Notes under the pieces: generated by a model
The model's input: the letters and a program-made list of their open reading frames with translations, nothing else
Told to the model about the DNA's origin: nothing
The model's database searches: none
Program-made: the position numbers and the translations under genes
Origin: Campylobacter concisus
Lineage (GTDB): Bacteria; Campylobacterota; Campylobacteria; Campylobacterales; Campylobacteraceae
Length of the DNA stretch: 64,000 nucleotides
NCBI RefSeq assembly: GCF_902460845.1
Contig: NZ_CABPVS010000003.1
Coordinates: forward strand, 124,001 to 188,000
Direction of reading: 5' to 3'
In this document: positions 1 through 8,123 of the stretch, piece by piece
Layout: the number at the start of each line of letters is the position of its first letter
Position numbering within the stretch: the first letter of the stretch is position 1

Positions 1-1
1 G

Positions 2-1132
2 CCTTTTGGAGCGCTCTCGGATAGGATAGGACGCAAGAAAACATTAACGATCGGACTTTTGGTTTTTATCATCGGCTCAATAATTTGTGCACTTACAAGC
101 GATATTTTTACCATGCTATTTGGTAGATTTTTACAAGGTGTAGGTGCTATCGGAGCAGTTGCAACTGCGATGATAAGTGACTATATAACAGAAGAAAAAC
201 GCTCAAAAGCTATGGCGATAATGGGTGCTTTTATAGGGCTTAGTTTCACACTTTCTATGGTGCTTGGGCCGCTTCTTGCCAAAGACTATGGGCTTTCAAG
301 CCTCTTTTACTTAAGTGCCGCCCTTAGCCTACTTTGCATTGTACTTCTCTACACCGTTGTGCCAAAAGAGATAAAAGTAAGCGCTAAAAGTGAAAAAGTA
401 CCGTTTGGCAAGTTGTTTTTGCAAAAAGACTACATGATCATAAATTTCACCTCTTTTATGCAAAAGATGCTAGCAAGCATCGCATTTTTGGTGATTCCTA
501 TCGTTTTAGTAAAAGAGTATGGTTACGAAAGTAGCGAGCTTTACAAGGTCTATTCGTTTGGCGCCGTGCTTGGCTTTTTGGCTATGGGGCTAGCTGGCGC
601 CCTTGGCGATGGCAAGGGACTTAGCAAGGTCATCTTGATAGCTGGCACGCTGCTTTTTGCTCTAACCTACACCATTTTTGCCATTAGTTTTACGCTTTTT
701 ATCTTCGTTTTGGGAGTTGCTATATTTTTTATAGGATTTAACCTTCACGAACCAATCATGCAATCAACCGCAACAAAATTTGTAAAATCCTCGCAAAAAG
801 GCTCAGCCCTTGGTGTATTTAATTCATTTGGTTATTTAGGAAGCTTTGTTGGAGGTGCGTTTGGTGGATACATCTTGCATGCTTTTGGCTTTAAAGTACT
901 CGCCATCATCTGTGTGGTACTTTGCGTGGTATGGCTTATTTTACTCTTTAGCCTGAGCGATCCAAGAATTTTTAAAAATATCTATCTAAGCCCTGAAGTA
1001 AGCTTAAATTTAGAGTTACTAAATAGCCAAAAAGGTGTAGTCGATTATTACAAAAACGAGAAAAATCAAGTGATAAAATTTGACTCTCGCCTAATAAGCG
1101 AGGCAACTTTAAAAGAGAGTTTGAAGTTTTGA
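2..1132 (+). CDS. MFS transporter, 5' end cut by window
   Basis: The reading frame is open from base 2, so the gene begins before the window; about 376 residues are visible. The first residues spell the major-facilitator loop 2-3 motif A (GALSDRIGRK), which normally lies near residue 60-70, so roughly the first 50-60 residues are missing. The rest is a run of hydrophobic segments, giving about ten more transmembrane helices, and then a polar C-terminal tail of about 55 residues from position 960 on. By family this is an inner-membrane secondary transporter, most like drug or small-molecule exporters; the substrate cannot be read from the sequence. Its stop overlaps the TTG start of the next gene (TTGA), implying translational coupling. 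Confidence 0.9.
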   Translation, partial: PFGALSDRIGRKKTLTIGLLVFIIGSIICALTSDIFTMLFGRFLQGVGAIGAVATAMISDYITEEKRSKAMAIMGAFIGLSFTLSMVLGPLLAKDYGLSSLFYLSAALSLLCIVLLYTVVPKEIKVSAKSEKVPFGKLFLQKDYMIINFTSFMQKMLASIAFLVIPIVLVKEYGYESSELYKVYSFGAVLGFLAMGLAGALGDGKGLSKVILIAGTLLFALTYTIFAISFTLFIFVLGVAIFFIGFNLHEPIMQSTATKFVKSSQKGSALGVFNSFGYLGSFVGGAFGGYILHAFGFKVLAIICVVLCVVWLILLFSLSDPRIFKNIYLSPEVSLNLELLNSQKGVVDYYKNEKNQVIKFDSRLISEATLKESLKF

Positions 1133-2265
1133 TCTACGACGTCATCATCATTGGCGCCGGTGCTAGCGGACTATTTTTAGGAGCAAATTTAAAGGGTAAA
1201 AAGATTGCCATCTTAGAAAAAAATAGTAGTGCTAGCAAAAAGATCCTAGCAAGCGGTGGAGGCAGATGTAACATCACAAATCGCTTTATAAGCGCTAAAA
1301 ACTACCTTGGCGAGCAAAAATTTATAGAGCAAATTTTAAAAGTACTGACTCCAGATCAAGTTTTAATTTTTTTTAGCGAGCTTAAATTTAGTGAGCAAAA
1401 GCAAAATCAGTTTTTCTGCGATAGCGGTGCAAAGAGCGTTTTAAACGTGCTTTTGAAAAGACAGAAAGCGGATATTTTTTACAACGAAGAAGTTCTTGGT
1501 GCTAAAAAAGTAGATGAAATTTTTGAAATTTTGACAAAAGATGAGAAATTTAGAGCTAGAAATTTAGTCATCGCAAGTGGCGGACTAAGTTATAAAGCCC
1601 TTGGCGCAAGCGACATTGGTTATAAAATAGCAAATGATTTTGGCATTGAAACATCAACTCTTTTGCCTGCACTTGTTGGATTTAGCGTACAAAAAGATGA
1701 GTTTTGGTTTAAAGAACTTAGTGGCGTTAGCCTAAACGCCGAGGTGGAAATAAATAGCAAAAATGAAAGCCATAAATTTAGTGACAATCTGCTTTTTACG
1801 CATAGGGGCATAAGCGGACCAGCGATACTAAATGCCTCGCTATTTTGGCAAAAGGGGCGAATTTGCATAAATTTTTTGTCCAAATTTAGTGAGAAAAATT
1901 TAATAGATGGCAAAAAGCAGCTTAGCTCGGTTTTGCCCTTGCCAAAAAGGTTTGTGCTAGAGTTTTTAAGAAATTTTGGCTTAAAAGACAGAGCTTTTTA
2001 TGAATTTAGCGATAATGAGAGACAAATCATAAAAAGGCTTTTTGCTTATGAATTTGCCCCAGCTGGGACATTTGGCTTTGAAAGAGCGGAAGTTACAAAA
2101 GGTGGCGTAAAGAGTGAATTTTTAGATGAAAATTTACAAGCCTATAACGTTAAGGGGCTTTATTTTGTTGGTGAAGTCTTGGACATCACTGGCATGCTTG
2201 GCGGATATAACTTACATTTTGCATTTGCAAGCGCTCTAAAGGTGGCTAGGGTCTTAAATCTATGA
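1129..2265 (+). CDS. NAD(P)/FAD-dependent oxidoreductase, HI0933/YhiN family
   Basis: A 378-residue flavoprotein. The N-terminus has the Rossmann dinucleotide motif (IIGAGASGL, residues 7-15) and then the family signature around GGGRCNITN (residues 43-51). The C-terminus carries the second FAD-contact stretch (LYFVGEVLDITGMLGGYNLHFAFASA). Proteins of this HI0933-like family are predicted flavin enzymes; the related BaiN acts on bile acids, but the substrate here is unknown. The start is TTG, chosen because it overlaps the upstream stop by four bases and gives the full dinucleotide motif close to the N-terminus. It is probably co-transcribed with the MFS exporter. The 247 bases downstream hold no gene I can see. 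Confidence 0.88.
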   Translation: MIYDVIIIGAGASGLFLGANLKGKKIAILEKNSSASKKILASGGGRCNITNRFISAKNYLGEQKFIEQILKVLTPDQVLIFFSELKFSEQKQNQFFCDSGAKSVLNVLLKRQKADIFYNEEVLGAKKVDEIFEILTKDEKFRARNLVIASGGLSYKALGASDIGYKIANDFGIETSTLLPALVGFSVQKDEFWFKELSGVSLNAEVEINSKNESHKFSDNLLFTHRGISGPAILNASLFWQKGRICINFLSKFSEKNLIDGKKQLSSVLPLPKRFVLEFLRNFGLKDRAFYEFSDNERQIIKRLFAYEFAPAGTFGFERAEVTKGGVKSEFLDENLQAYNVKGLYFVGEVLDITGMLGGYNLHFAFASALKVARVLNL

Positions 2266-2512
2266 TCTCCTAGAAGTTAGCTAATTTTTAGATAAATTTT
2301 CATATTTTAAATAAGATAAATTTACTATGAAAGCAAGTTTTTAAGCAATTTATTTAGAGTAATTTAGATGTTTAAAATTCATAATAAATACTTTAAAAAG
2401 ATTTTATACCAAACAAAAGCAACGAATTTTTGGAATAAATTTTATAGCCAAGCAAGCTAAACATTAGGTTGAATTTAATTTAAAGTATAAGTAGTTTAGG
2501 AATATTAGATTA

Positions 2513-3154
2513 TTAAACCTCTTTTATAAAGCTAACGGCTTCAAATGGGTTTGAGAAAATATGTTTACTAAATTTCTCCAAATCACTCTTTTGACCATAT
2601 CCACAAGTTAGACCCACACCTGTAACAAAAGCAGCTTGTGCGGCCATTAAATCCATAATGGTATCACCTACCATAAATGCATTATTTTTATCTTTATTAA
2701 GTCTAGTTAAAGCCAAATTTATTGGCTCTGGATTTGGTTTTGGATTAGCAACATCGTCTCTTCCAATAACAGTTTTTATATATTTCATAACTCCTAAATG
2801 CTCAAGCAAGATAATAGAAAATTTTGAAGTTTTAGTAGTAACTATACCTACATCAGCAAAGCTACTTGCCTCCTTCAATGCTTCATTTGCATAATCTAAA
2901 AGTACCGTCTCATCAAGATAAATTTTTTCATAGCAAGCTTTATACTCTTTTATATAGCTATCAATTAAATTTTTGCTTGCACCAAGTCTTTCAAACATTA
3001 TTTCAAGCGGATGACCAACCAAAGACTTTAATGCATTATGGTCTGGCTCTTTTTTACCATGGGATAAGAAAGCTCTATTAAATCCTTTTAAAATAGCAGA
3101 AGTCGAATCAATAAGCGTACCGTCCAAATCAAAAAGTATGGTTTTTTTCATCAT
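2513..3154 (-). CDS. HAD-superfamily phosphatase, phosphoglycolate phosphatase-like
   Basis: A 213-residue cytoplasmic hydrolase. Motif I is FDLDGTL with the nucleophile and acid/base Asp at residues 9 and 11; a Thr-rich motif II (VTTKTSKF) and motif IV (GDTIMDLMAA) complete the Mg-dependent phosphatase site. The helical cap lies between residues 15 and 85, the C1-cap arrangement of Gph/PGP-like enzymes. Substrate is likely a small phosphorylated metabolite such as 2-phosphoglycolate, but that is family inference. The start has two adjacent ATG codons after AGAAA; either could be used. A strong terminator separates it from the ompA-type gene upstream, so it probably has its own promoter or depends on read-through. 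Confidence 0.85.
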   Translation of the reverse strand: MMKKTILFDLDGTLIDSTSAILKGFNRAFLSHGKKEPDHNALKSLVGHPLEIMFERLGASKNLIDSYIKEYKACYEKIYLDETVLLDYANEALKEASSFADVGIVTTKTSKFSIILLEHLGVMKYIKTVIGRDDVANPKPNPEPINLALTRLNKDKNNAFMVGDTIMDLMAAQAAFVTGVGLTCGYGQKSDLEKFSKHIFSNPFEAVSFIKEV

Positions 3155-3172
3155 TTTCTCCGTAGAAATAAA

Positions 3173-3200
3173 AAAGGGCCTAGCCGAAGCTAAGCCCCTA
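3173..3200 (-). terminator. Rho-independent terminator after the cadF-like gene
   Basis: On the minus strand a nine-pair GC-rich stem (GGGCTTAGC / GCTAGGCCC, one G-U pair) closes on a TTCG tetraloop and is followed by TTTTTTATTT. It sits between the stop of the OmpA-family gene (3226) and the HAD gene start (3154). Confidence 0.9.
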
Positions 3201-3225
3201 AAAAAAGTAACTTTAAATAATAAGA

Positions 3226-4248
3226 TTATTTATTGAAAGTAGCTTCAACGCGTCTATTTTGAGCGCGGCCTTCTTTAGTTTTATTTGTAGCAATTGGTTT
3301 AAGCTCACCGTAACCAACTGTTGAAATTTTATCCTCACTTACGCCATAGCCAGCAAGAACATCAGCTACTGCTTTTGCTCTTTTTTCAGATAGTTTTTGG
3401 TTATAAGCTTCTGCACCTACGCTATCAGTGTGACCAGCAAGTACAACTTTATAATCTGGGTGTTCGCCCATGAAGTCAGCTACTTTTTTGATCTCAGCTG
3501 CATATTTTGGTCCAACTTTGTAGCTATCAAATGCAAAGTTAACATCTAGATCTCTAAGAACGATAACTTTCTCGCATCCTCTTTCGTCAACAACCACGCC
3601 AGCTGGAGTGTTAGGGCATTGATCTATATCATTTGGCACGCCATCATTATCATCATCAAGAACTGGAGTTGCTGCTGCAACTGGAGCTGCTGCTGCAACT
3701 GGAGCTGCTGCTGCAACTGGAGCTGCTTTTGAGTCAAGACCGATACCAAAGCCTAGTGAATAGAATAGGTTATGATCAGCATGTTCAAATTTGATAGCGT
3801 CTCTTGCTTCTGCTTTAAGAGCGAATCTATCAGTTACTTGATATCTTAAACCAAAACCATATTGGCCAAAACCGCCATCTTCATTTTTAACAAAAATAGC
3901 TGGAACATCTTCATAACCAGCACCAACTAAGCCATATAGACTAACTGGTCCAAAATCAACTATATCTTTTATAAGATTTGCATGATATCTAAGAACTCTT
4001 CCTTCTCTTGTTAAGCTACCTGTTTTTTCTTTTGCTTTTTGAGTGTAATCAACACCAAGCTCTACTTGGTCAAAGAAAAAATCTTCAAGATTTCTAGCAG
4101 CTCTAACACCAACGAAGTTGTGGTCTTTTACACGTAAATTTCCCTCTGGGTGAACACCACCAATAGTTGGAGTAACTTCATAATTATATGCTGCGTTAGA
4201 CGCAAAAACCGCTGTTGCGGCAACCATAGCTAAAGCAATCTTTTTCAT
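3226..4248 (-). CDS. cadF: CadF-like OmpA-family outer membrane protein
   Basis: A 340-residue outer membrane protein. A signal peptide (to about residue 19) precedes an eight-stranded beta-barrel domain (about 20-175), an Ala/Pro linker of repeated PVAAAA units (about 177-197), a Ca-binding thrombospondin-3-like segment (DDDNDGVPNDIDQCP, about 198-212, ending at the disulfide partner of GCEK) and a C-terminal OmpA peptidoglycan-binding domain (about 230-340) with the LAGHTDSVG and NRRVEA motifs. The barrel and GCEK region resemble C. jejuni CadF, which binds fibronectin and serves as a major porin-like protein; adhesin activity here is inferred. The gene stands alone between terminators. AAAGGAA lies upstream of the ATG. 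Confidence 0.88.
   Translation of the reverse strand: MKKIALAMVAATAVFASNAAYNYEVTPTIGGVHPEGNLRVKDHNFVGVRAARNLEDFFFDQVELGVDYTQKAKEKTGSLTREGRVLRYHANLIKDIVDFGPVSLYGLVGAGYEDVPAIFVKNEDGGFGQYGFGLRYQVTDRFALKAEARDAIKFEHADHNLFYSLGFGIGLDSKAAPVAAAAPVAAAAPVAAATPVLDDDNDGVPNDIDQCPNTPAGVVVDERGCEKVIVLRDLDVNFAFDSYKVGPKYAAEIKKVADFMGEHPDYKVVLAGHTDSVGAEAYNQKLSEKRAKAVADVLAGYGVSEDKISTVGYGELKPIATNKTKEGRAQNRRVEATFNK
3661..3726 (-). repeat. 18-bp tandem repeat coding the Ala/Pro linker of the CadF-like protein
   Basis: Three full 18-base units and a 12-base partial unit (plus strand AACTGGAGYTGCTGCTGC) lie in tandem. Each unit encodes six residues of the PVAAAA linker, so gain or loss of a unit changes linker length without shifting frame. 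Confidence 0.9.
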
Positions 4249-4289
4249 ATTTAGAATTCCTTTCTTAGGATTTATTTTAAAGTGGTTAC

Positions 4290-4295
4290 ATTTTA
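4290..4295 (-). promoter_or_regulatory. Candidate -10 box for the cadF-like gene
   Basis: Minus-strand TAAAAT about 40 bases upstream of the ATG, preceded by T-rich DNA of the kind that replaces a -35 box in Campylobacter sigma-70 promoters. It is a weak match judged by eye. Confidence 0.35.
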
Positions 4296-4366
4296 ACTGA
4301 ATAAAATTTAACCGACTCTAAATCATAATTTAATTAACAATGTAAATTTGAAATTTACACAACTTA

Positions 4367-4400
4367 AATTTTTGCAAATGCAAAAGCACTTGCAAAAATT
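4367..4400 (-). terminator. Terminator of the rplM-rpsI operon
   Basis: An 11-pair perfect inverted repeat (AATTTTTGCAA / TTGCAAAAATT) with an inner TGC/GCA extension around an AAAA loop begins three bases after the rpsI stop. The descending minus-strand arm is T-rich, consistent with intrinsic termination. Confidence 0.7.
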
Positions 4401-4402
4401 CA

Positions 4403-4792
4403 TTAACGTTTAGAGAATTGTGGGCTTCTTCTTGCCTTTCTTCTACCAAATTTCTTACGTTCAACAACACGAGAATCTCTAGTTAATAAGCCTTTTGGTT
4501 TAAGTGCTGCTCTAAAATCAGCATCCATATCAGCTAAGGCACGTGAAATGCCGTGTCTTAAAGCCTCTGCTTGTGCTGAATAACCGCCACCTAAAGTTGT
4601 GGCTACTACATCTATTAAACTCTCTTGTTTAGTAACCAAAAGTGGTTGAATTACTTTAAGCTTTATAGCTTCATGTCCGCCAAGCCAAGTGTTAAGATCC
4701 ATACCATTTACTACGATTTTACCGCTTCCAGACTTTATCCAAACCTTTGCTACGGCAGTTTTTCTTTTACCAGTTGCATAAACTTTTGCCAT
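4403..4792 (-). CDS. rpsI: 30S ribosomal protein S9
   Basis: At 129 residues this is full length for S9. It opens with [16 protein letters not shown], the conserved start of bacterial S9, and ends with the basic tail [12 protein letters not shown] that reaches into the P site of the 30S subunit and contacts tRNA. It follows rplM by two bases in the usual rplM-rpsI pair, so both proteins are translated from one message, and a hairpin terminator begins just past the stop. Nothing is unusual in the sequence. Confidence 0.98.
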   Translation of the reverse strand: MAKVYATGKRKTAVAKVWIKSGSGKIVVNGMDLNTWLGGHEAIKLKVIQPLLVTKQESLIDVVATTLGGGYSAQAEALRHGISRALADMDADFRAALKPKGLLTRDSRVVERKKFGRRKARRSPQFSKR

Positions 4793-4794
4793 AA

Positions 4795-5223
4795 TTATTT
4801 TCCTTCTTTTTTAGCTATTTGTGCCGTATGAGGATGCTCACTGCCAGCATAAACTTTTAGTTTTTTTATCATCTCTCTTCCAAGTTTAGTTTTTGGAAGC
4901 ATTCCACGAACAGCTAATTTAAATAGTTTTTCTGGCTTATTTGCTATCAAATCGCCAAATTTTTCACTCTTTACGCTACCAAAATATCCTGAGTGTCTGT
5001 GATAAAGTTTATCTTCAGCTTTGTTATTACCAGTAAATTCTACTTTTGAAGCATTTATGATGATAACATAGTCGCCACAATCTACGTTTGGCGTGAAGCA
5101 TGGTTTGTTTTTGCCACGAAGTATAGTTGCTACCTCAGTTAGCAATCTACCAAAACGTTTACCAGCTGCATCAACAACGATCCAGTCTCGTTTAACTTCG
5201 TTTGGCTTTGTTATTTTTGTCAT
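4795..5223 (-). CDS. rplM: 50S ribosomal protein L13
   Basis: At 142 residues this is full length for L13. Conserved segments include [19 protein letters not shown] near the N-terminus, the HRHSGYFG motif, and the [11 protein letters not shown] stretch. L13 binds 23S rRNA early in assembly of the large subunit. First gene of the rplM-rpsI pair, with the promoter expected in the 80 bases between it and addA. The ATG is preceded by AGGTAAGAAA. Confidence 0.98.
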   Translation of the reverse strand: MTKITKPNEVKRDWIVVDAAGKRFGRLLTEVATILRGKNKPCFTPNVDCGDYVIIINASKVEFTGNNKAEDKLYHRHSGYFGSVKSEKFGDLIANKPEKLFKLAVRGMLPKTKLGREMIKKLKVYAGSEHPHTAQIAKKEGK

Positions 5224-5303
5224 TTTCTTACCTTTGCCAAGTTAATTTTTGAGTTGTGATTGTATTTAAACAATGCTTTTATAAAGCTTAAATTAAGTAG
5301 CAT

Positions 5304-8123
5304 TTAAACTTCAATATATGAAATTTTTCCATCAAGAGCGTAGAAGATGACGGCGATTATACTATGCTTTGGATAAAATTTACTTAACGCCTCTTTGTAT
5401 TCTCCAACTTGTTTTTTATTTTCCTCGATATTTTTATCGGTCGTTTTATAGTCAATCACACGAATTTCACTCTCTCCGATACAAAATAAGTCCATCTGTT
5501 TTAGTTCATTTTTTACTTTAAATGGCTGCTCTTTGTAAATTTCTTTATCTTTTATGCACTCTATAAATTTTGGCTCATTTATTAGCATTTTTGCCCGTTT
5601 AAAGGCACCTTCAAGTCTATCAGGTGAGAGAAATTTATAAAATTTATTTAGCATTAAACTTTTGGCTTTTAAAAGCGAATTTTCATCAAATTTTTCACTC
5701 ATCTCGAGCAAATAGTGAAACGCTAAACCAAAATAGATTGCCTCTAAATTTTTACCGCTCGTTTTTTGCTCTCTTGCCTCTACATCTTGCCTTTCTATCT
5801 TTAAAATTTCAGGCATTTTTTCATCTTTTGTATCCTCTTTTTGCTCGCTCTTGCTAGGCAAAATTTTACCAAAGCTAAACTCTTTTAGATCAAGATAGTC
5901 GTTTACTTCGCTTTTATCACTTCTAGTATAAAAAGAAAAAAAGCTAGGACTATTCCCACTTGGAGCGGCTTGTTTAATGATGATAAGCGACTTTGTAGCC
6001 CTAGTGAAAGCAACGTAAATTTTATTGATATTTTCTTGCTTCTCAAGCTCTCTCATTTGCTCTAACACACCAGCATACTCAGGGTCAAAATTTTCTCTAC
6101 CAGAAATTCTACTTTTTACTATCCACTCGCCTTTTTCGCTATATTCTGTTATGAAGTTTGAGTCATCGCCCCTGCCCTTACTCATCATATCGCAAACTAT
6201 CACGTGAGCAAACTCTAGCCCTTTTGACTTATGAACAGTCATTATCTTTACGCCATCAGCATTTTTAGGACTGATTTTAGAACTGAAATTTTCAAGATTA
6301 AAGATAAAATCACTTAAATTTTTGTAGCCGCTACTTAGTTCAAAAAGCCTTAGAATGTCAACATCAGCCATATTTATGTATAAATTTTTAGCTAGATAAA
6401 ATAGGCTTTTTGTCGCACTATCTTCAGCTTTTATTTTTAGCCTTTTAGGATTTGTATTTATGAGTGCTTTTACATTTTTTTCATAAATTTCTTCACCAAA
6501 AAGACAAAATTTTGCATACTCGATGATCGCTGCAACAAACGGCGTTCGCTTTAGCTCCAAGGTACCTTCATTTACGCTTTTTATCCCCTCACTGCTAAGC
6601 ACCTCTGAGATGAGGCTGATGTCACTATTTTTCCAGCAAAGCACAGTTATCTCACTTGCATTTACGCCAGCTGCAAGTAGCTCTTTTACTTGTGAAACTG
6701 CTGCACCCGCGATATCCTCGTCACTTAGCACACGCAAGTAGCCATAGTCATCTTCCTTGGCCTCAAAATAAGGACACTCGCCACTTACTTTGTAGCTTAG
6801 CTCCTTATCTTTTTTATCTGATTCTTGTGGCTCAAAACTAAGTCCATATCTATGATAAATTTCTTCAAAAACGGCATTATTAAATTTCACCAAAGCCTTT
6901 AAACTGCGGTAGTTGCTAGGCAAATTTTCCACCAAAATTTGCTCAAATTTCTCTCCAAGCTTATCAAAAAGCTCTTTTTTACCGCCCCTAAATTTATAGA
7001 TACTCTGCTTCGTATCTCCAACGTAAAAGAAGCTTCCAAGCCCGTTTTGCCCGTATCCTGAAACGATTTCATTGATAATTGGCAAGATGATCTCATATTG
7101 GATCACGTTTGTATCTTGGAACTCATCTATCAAAAGGTGATTTATGCGGCCATCAAGCCTAAAATAAAGCACATCTTTATCAAAATTTTCAACCAAAAGC
7201 TTAAAGACCAGCTTATTTATATCAGCAAAGCTTAGAGAATTTATCTCTTTATTTAGCTCTAAATTTGAGTGTTTATAAACATTTAAGAGCTTGCTAAAAC
7301 CACTAAGTCTGTATCTTTCAACCTCCAAAATATACTCTTTTGCCACCTCTTTTAGCTCGTTAAAGAGCCTATCAAGCTCACTTGTATAAATTTTGCTAAA
7401 AGTGCGGTAATTTAGGCTCTCTCTTTCAAAGACCTTGTTTTTAAAAAGCTCAAACAAATTTTGCTCTTTAAATGTCTTTTTAGCCGTATCACTAGCACCA
7501 TTTTGCAAGGCTATATGCTCATTTATCTCCTTTTGCGCTGCTCTTACCTTGCTATCATCTGGATAGCTTGCACCACTATCTTTTAGCTCACCACCAAAGC
7601 TCTCATAAAATTTAGCCAAAGTCTGCGAAAAACTCGCCTCTTTTTGGCTTGAGATTATCATCATGAGTGCAAGCTCACTAAGAAGCTTTTGATCTTTACT
7701 TGCCTCTTTTACAAATTTTTTCCACGCCAGATCTTGTAGACTATCTTGCACGCTGTAATCAGGACTAAGCCCTAAATTTTGACTAAATTTCTTTAGGATT
7801 CCAGAGAAAAATGCATCAAATGTATAAATTTTTAGCTCACTTTGCAAAAACCTATCAAGCTTCTCATCGCGTCTTTTTATGACCTCATCTTGGCTCAAAC
7901 TAAGCTCTTTGCAAAGCTTTTCAAGCTCGTCCTTTTTGTTTTGCAAGTCCAAAAAAGTTGTGATTATGCGCTCTTTCATCTCATTGGCCGCTTTTTTGGT
8001 AAAGGTTAGAGCGATGATCTCGTTTATATTTTCGCCTCTAAGCACCAAAGCGATATAACGAACGCTTAAAGCGAATGTTTTTCCGCTTCCAGCACTTGCT
8101 TTTAGGGCTAAAAAATCTTTCAT
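5304..8123 (-). CDS. addA: RecB-like helicase-nuclease subunit AddA
   Basis: A 939-residue UvrD/RecB-type superfamily 1 helicase with a C-terminal nuclease. Walker A (ASAGSGKT) lies at residues 9-16, TFTKKAANEMKER (motif Ia region) near 40-52, the DEFQDT Walker B motif near residue 330, GDTKQSIYKFRGG and later VAFTRATKSL (motif VI) complete the helicase. The C-terminal RecB-family nuclease is marked by GLAFHYLLE and VIDYKT. With AddB it should process double-strand ends for RecA-dependent recombination, as in H. pylori AddAB. It is shorter than the Bacillus protein (about 1230 residues), as is usual in this class. Its ATG overlaps the addB stop by four bases, so the two subunits are coupled. 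Confidence 0.9.
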   Translation of the reverse strand: MKDFLALKASAGSGKTFALSVRYIALVLRGENINEIIALTFTKKAANEMKERIITTFLDLQNKKDELEKLCKELSLSQDEVIKRRDEKLDRFLQSELKIYTFDAFFSGILKKFSQNLGLSPDYSVQDSLQDLAWKKFVKEASKDQKLLSELALMMIISSQKEASFSQTLAKFYESFGGELKDSGASYPDDSKVRAAQKEINEHIALQNGASDTAKKTFKEQNLFELFKNKVFERESLNYRTFSKIYTSELDRLFNELKEVAKEYILEVERYRLSGFSKLLNVYKHSNLELNKEINSLSFADINKLVFKLLVENFDKDVLYFRLDGRINHLLIDEFQDTNVIQYEIILPIINEIVSGYGQNGLGSFFYVGDTKQSIYKFRGGKKELFDKLGEKFEQILVENLPSNYRSLKALVKFNNAVFEEIYHRYGLSFEPQESDKKDKELSYKVSGECPYFEAKEDDYGYLRVLSDEDIAGAAVSQVKELLAAGVNASEITVLCWKNSDISLISEVLSSEGIKSVNEGTLELKRTPFVAAIIEYAKFCLFGEEIYEKNVKALINTNPKRLKIKAEDSATKSLFYLAKNLYINMADVDILRLFELSSGYKNLSDFIFNLENFSSKISPKNADGVKIMTVHKSKGLEFAHVIVCDMMSKGRGDDSNFITEYSEKGEWIVKSRISGRENFDPEYAGVLEQMRELEKQENINKIYVAFTRATKSLIIIKQAAPSGNSPSFFSFYTRSDKSEVNDYLDLKEFSFGKILPSKSEQKEDTKDEKMPEILKIERQDVEAREQKTSGKNLEAIYFGLAFHYLLEMSEKFDENSLLKAKSLMLNKFYKFLSPDRLEGAFKRAKMLINEPKFIECIKDKEIYKEQPFKVKNELKQMDLFCIGESEIRVIDYKTTDKNIEENKKQVGEYKEALSKFYPKHSIIAVIFYALDGKISYIEV

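Noticed and set aside
2266-2512. 247-base AT-rich gap after the HI0933 flavoprotein
   Set aside because: Looked for a small gene, tRNA or repeat; found no ribosome site with a frame, no cloverleaf and no strong hairpin.
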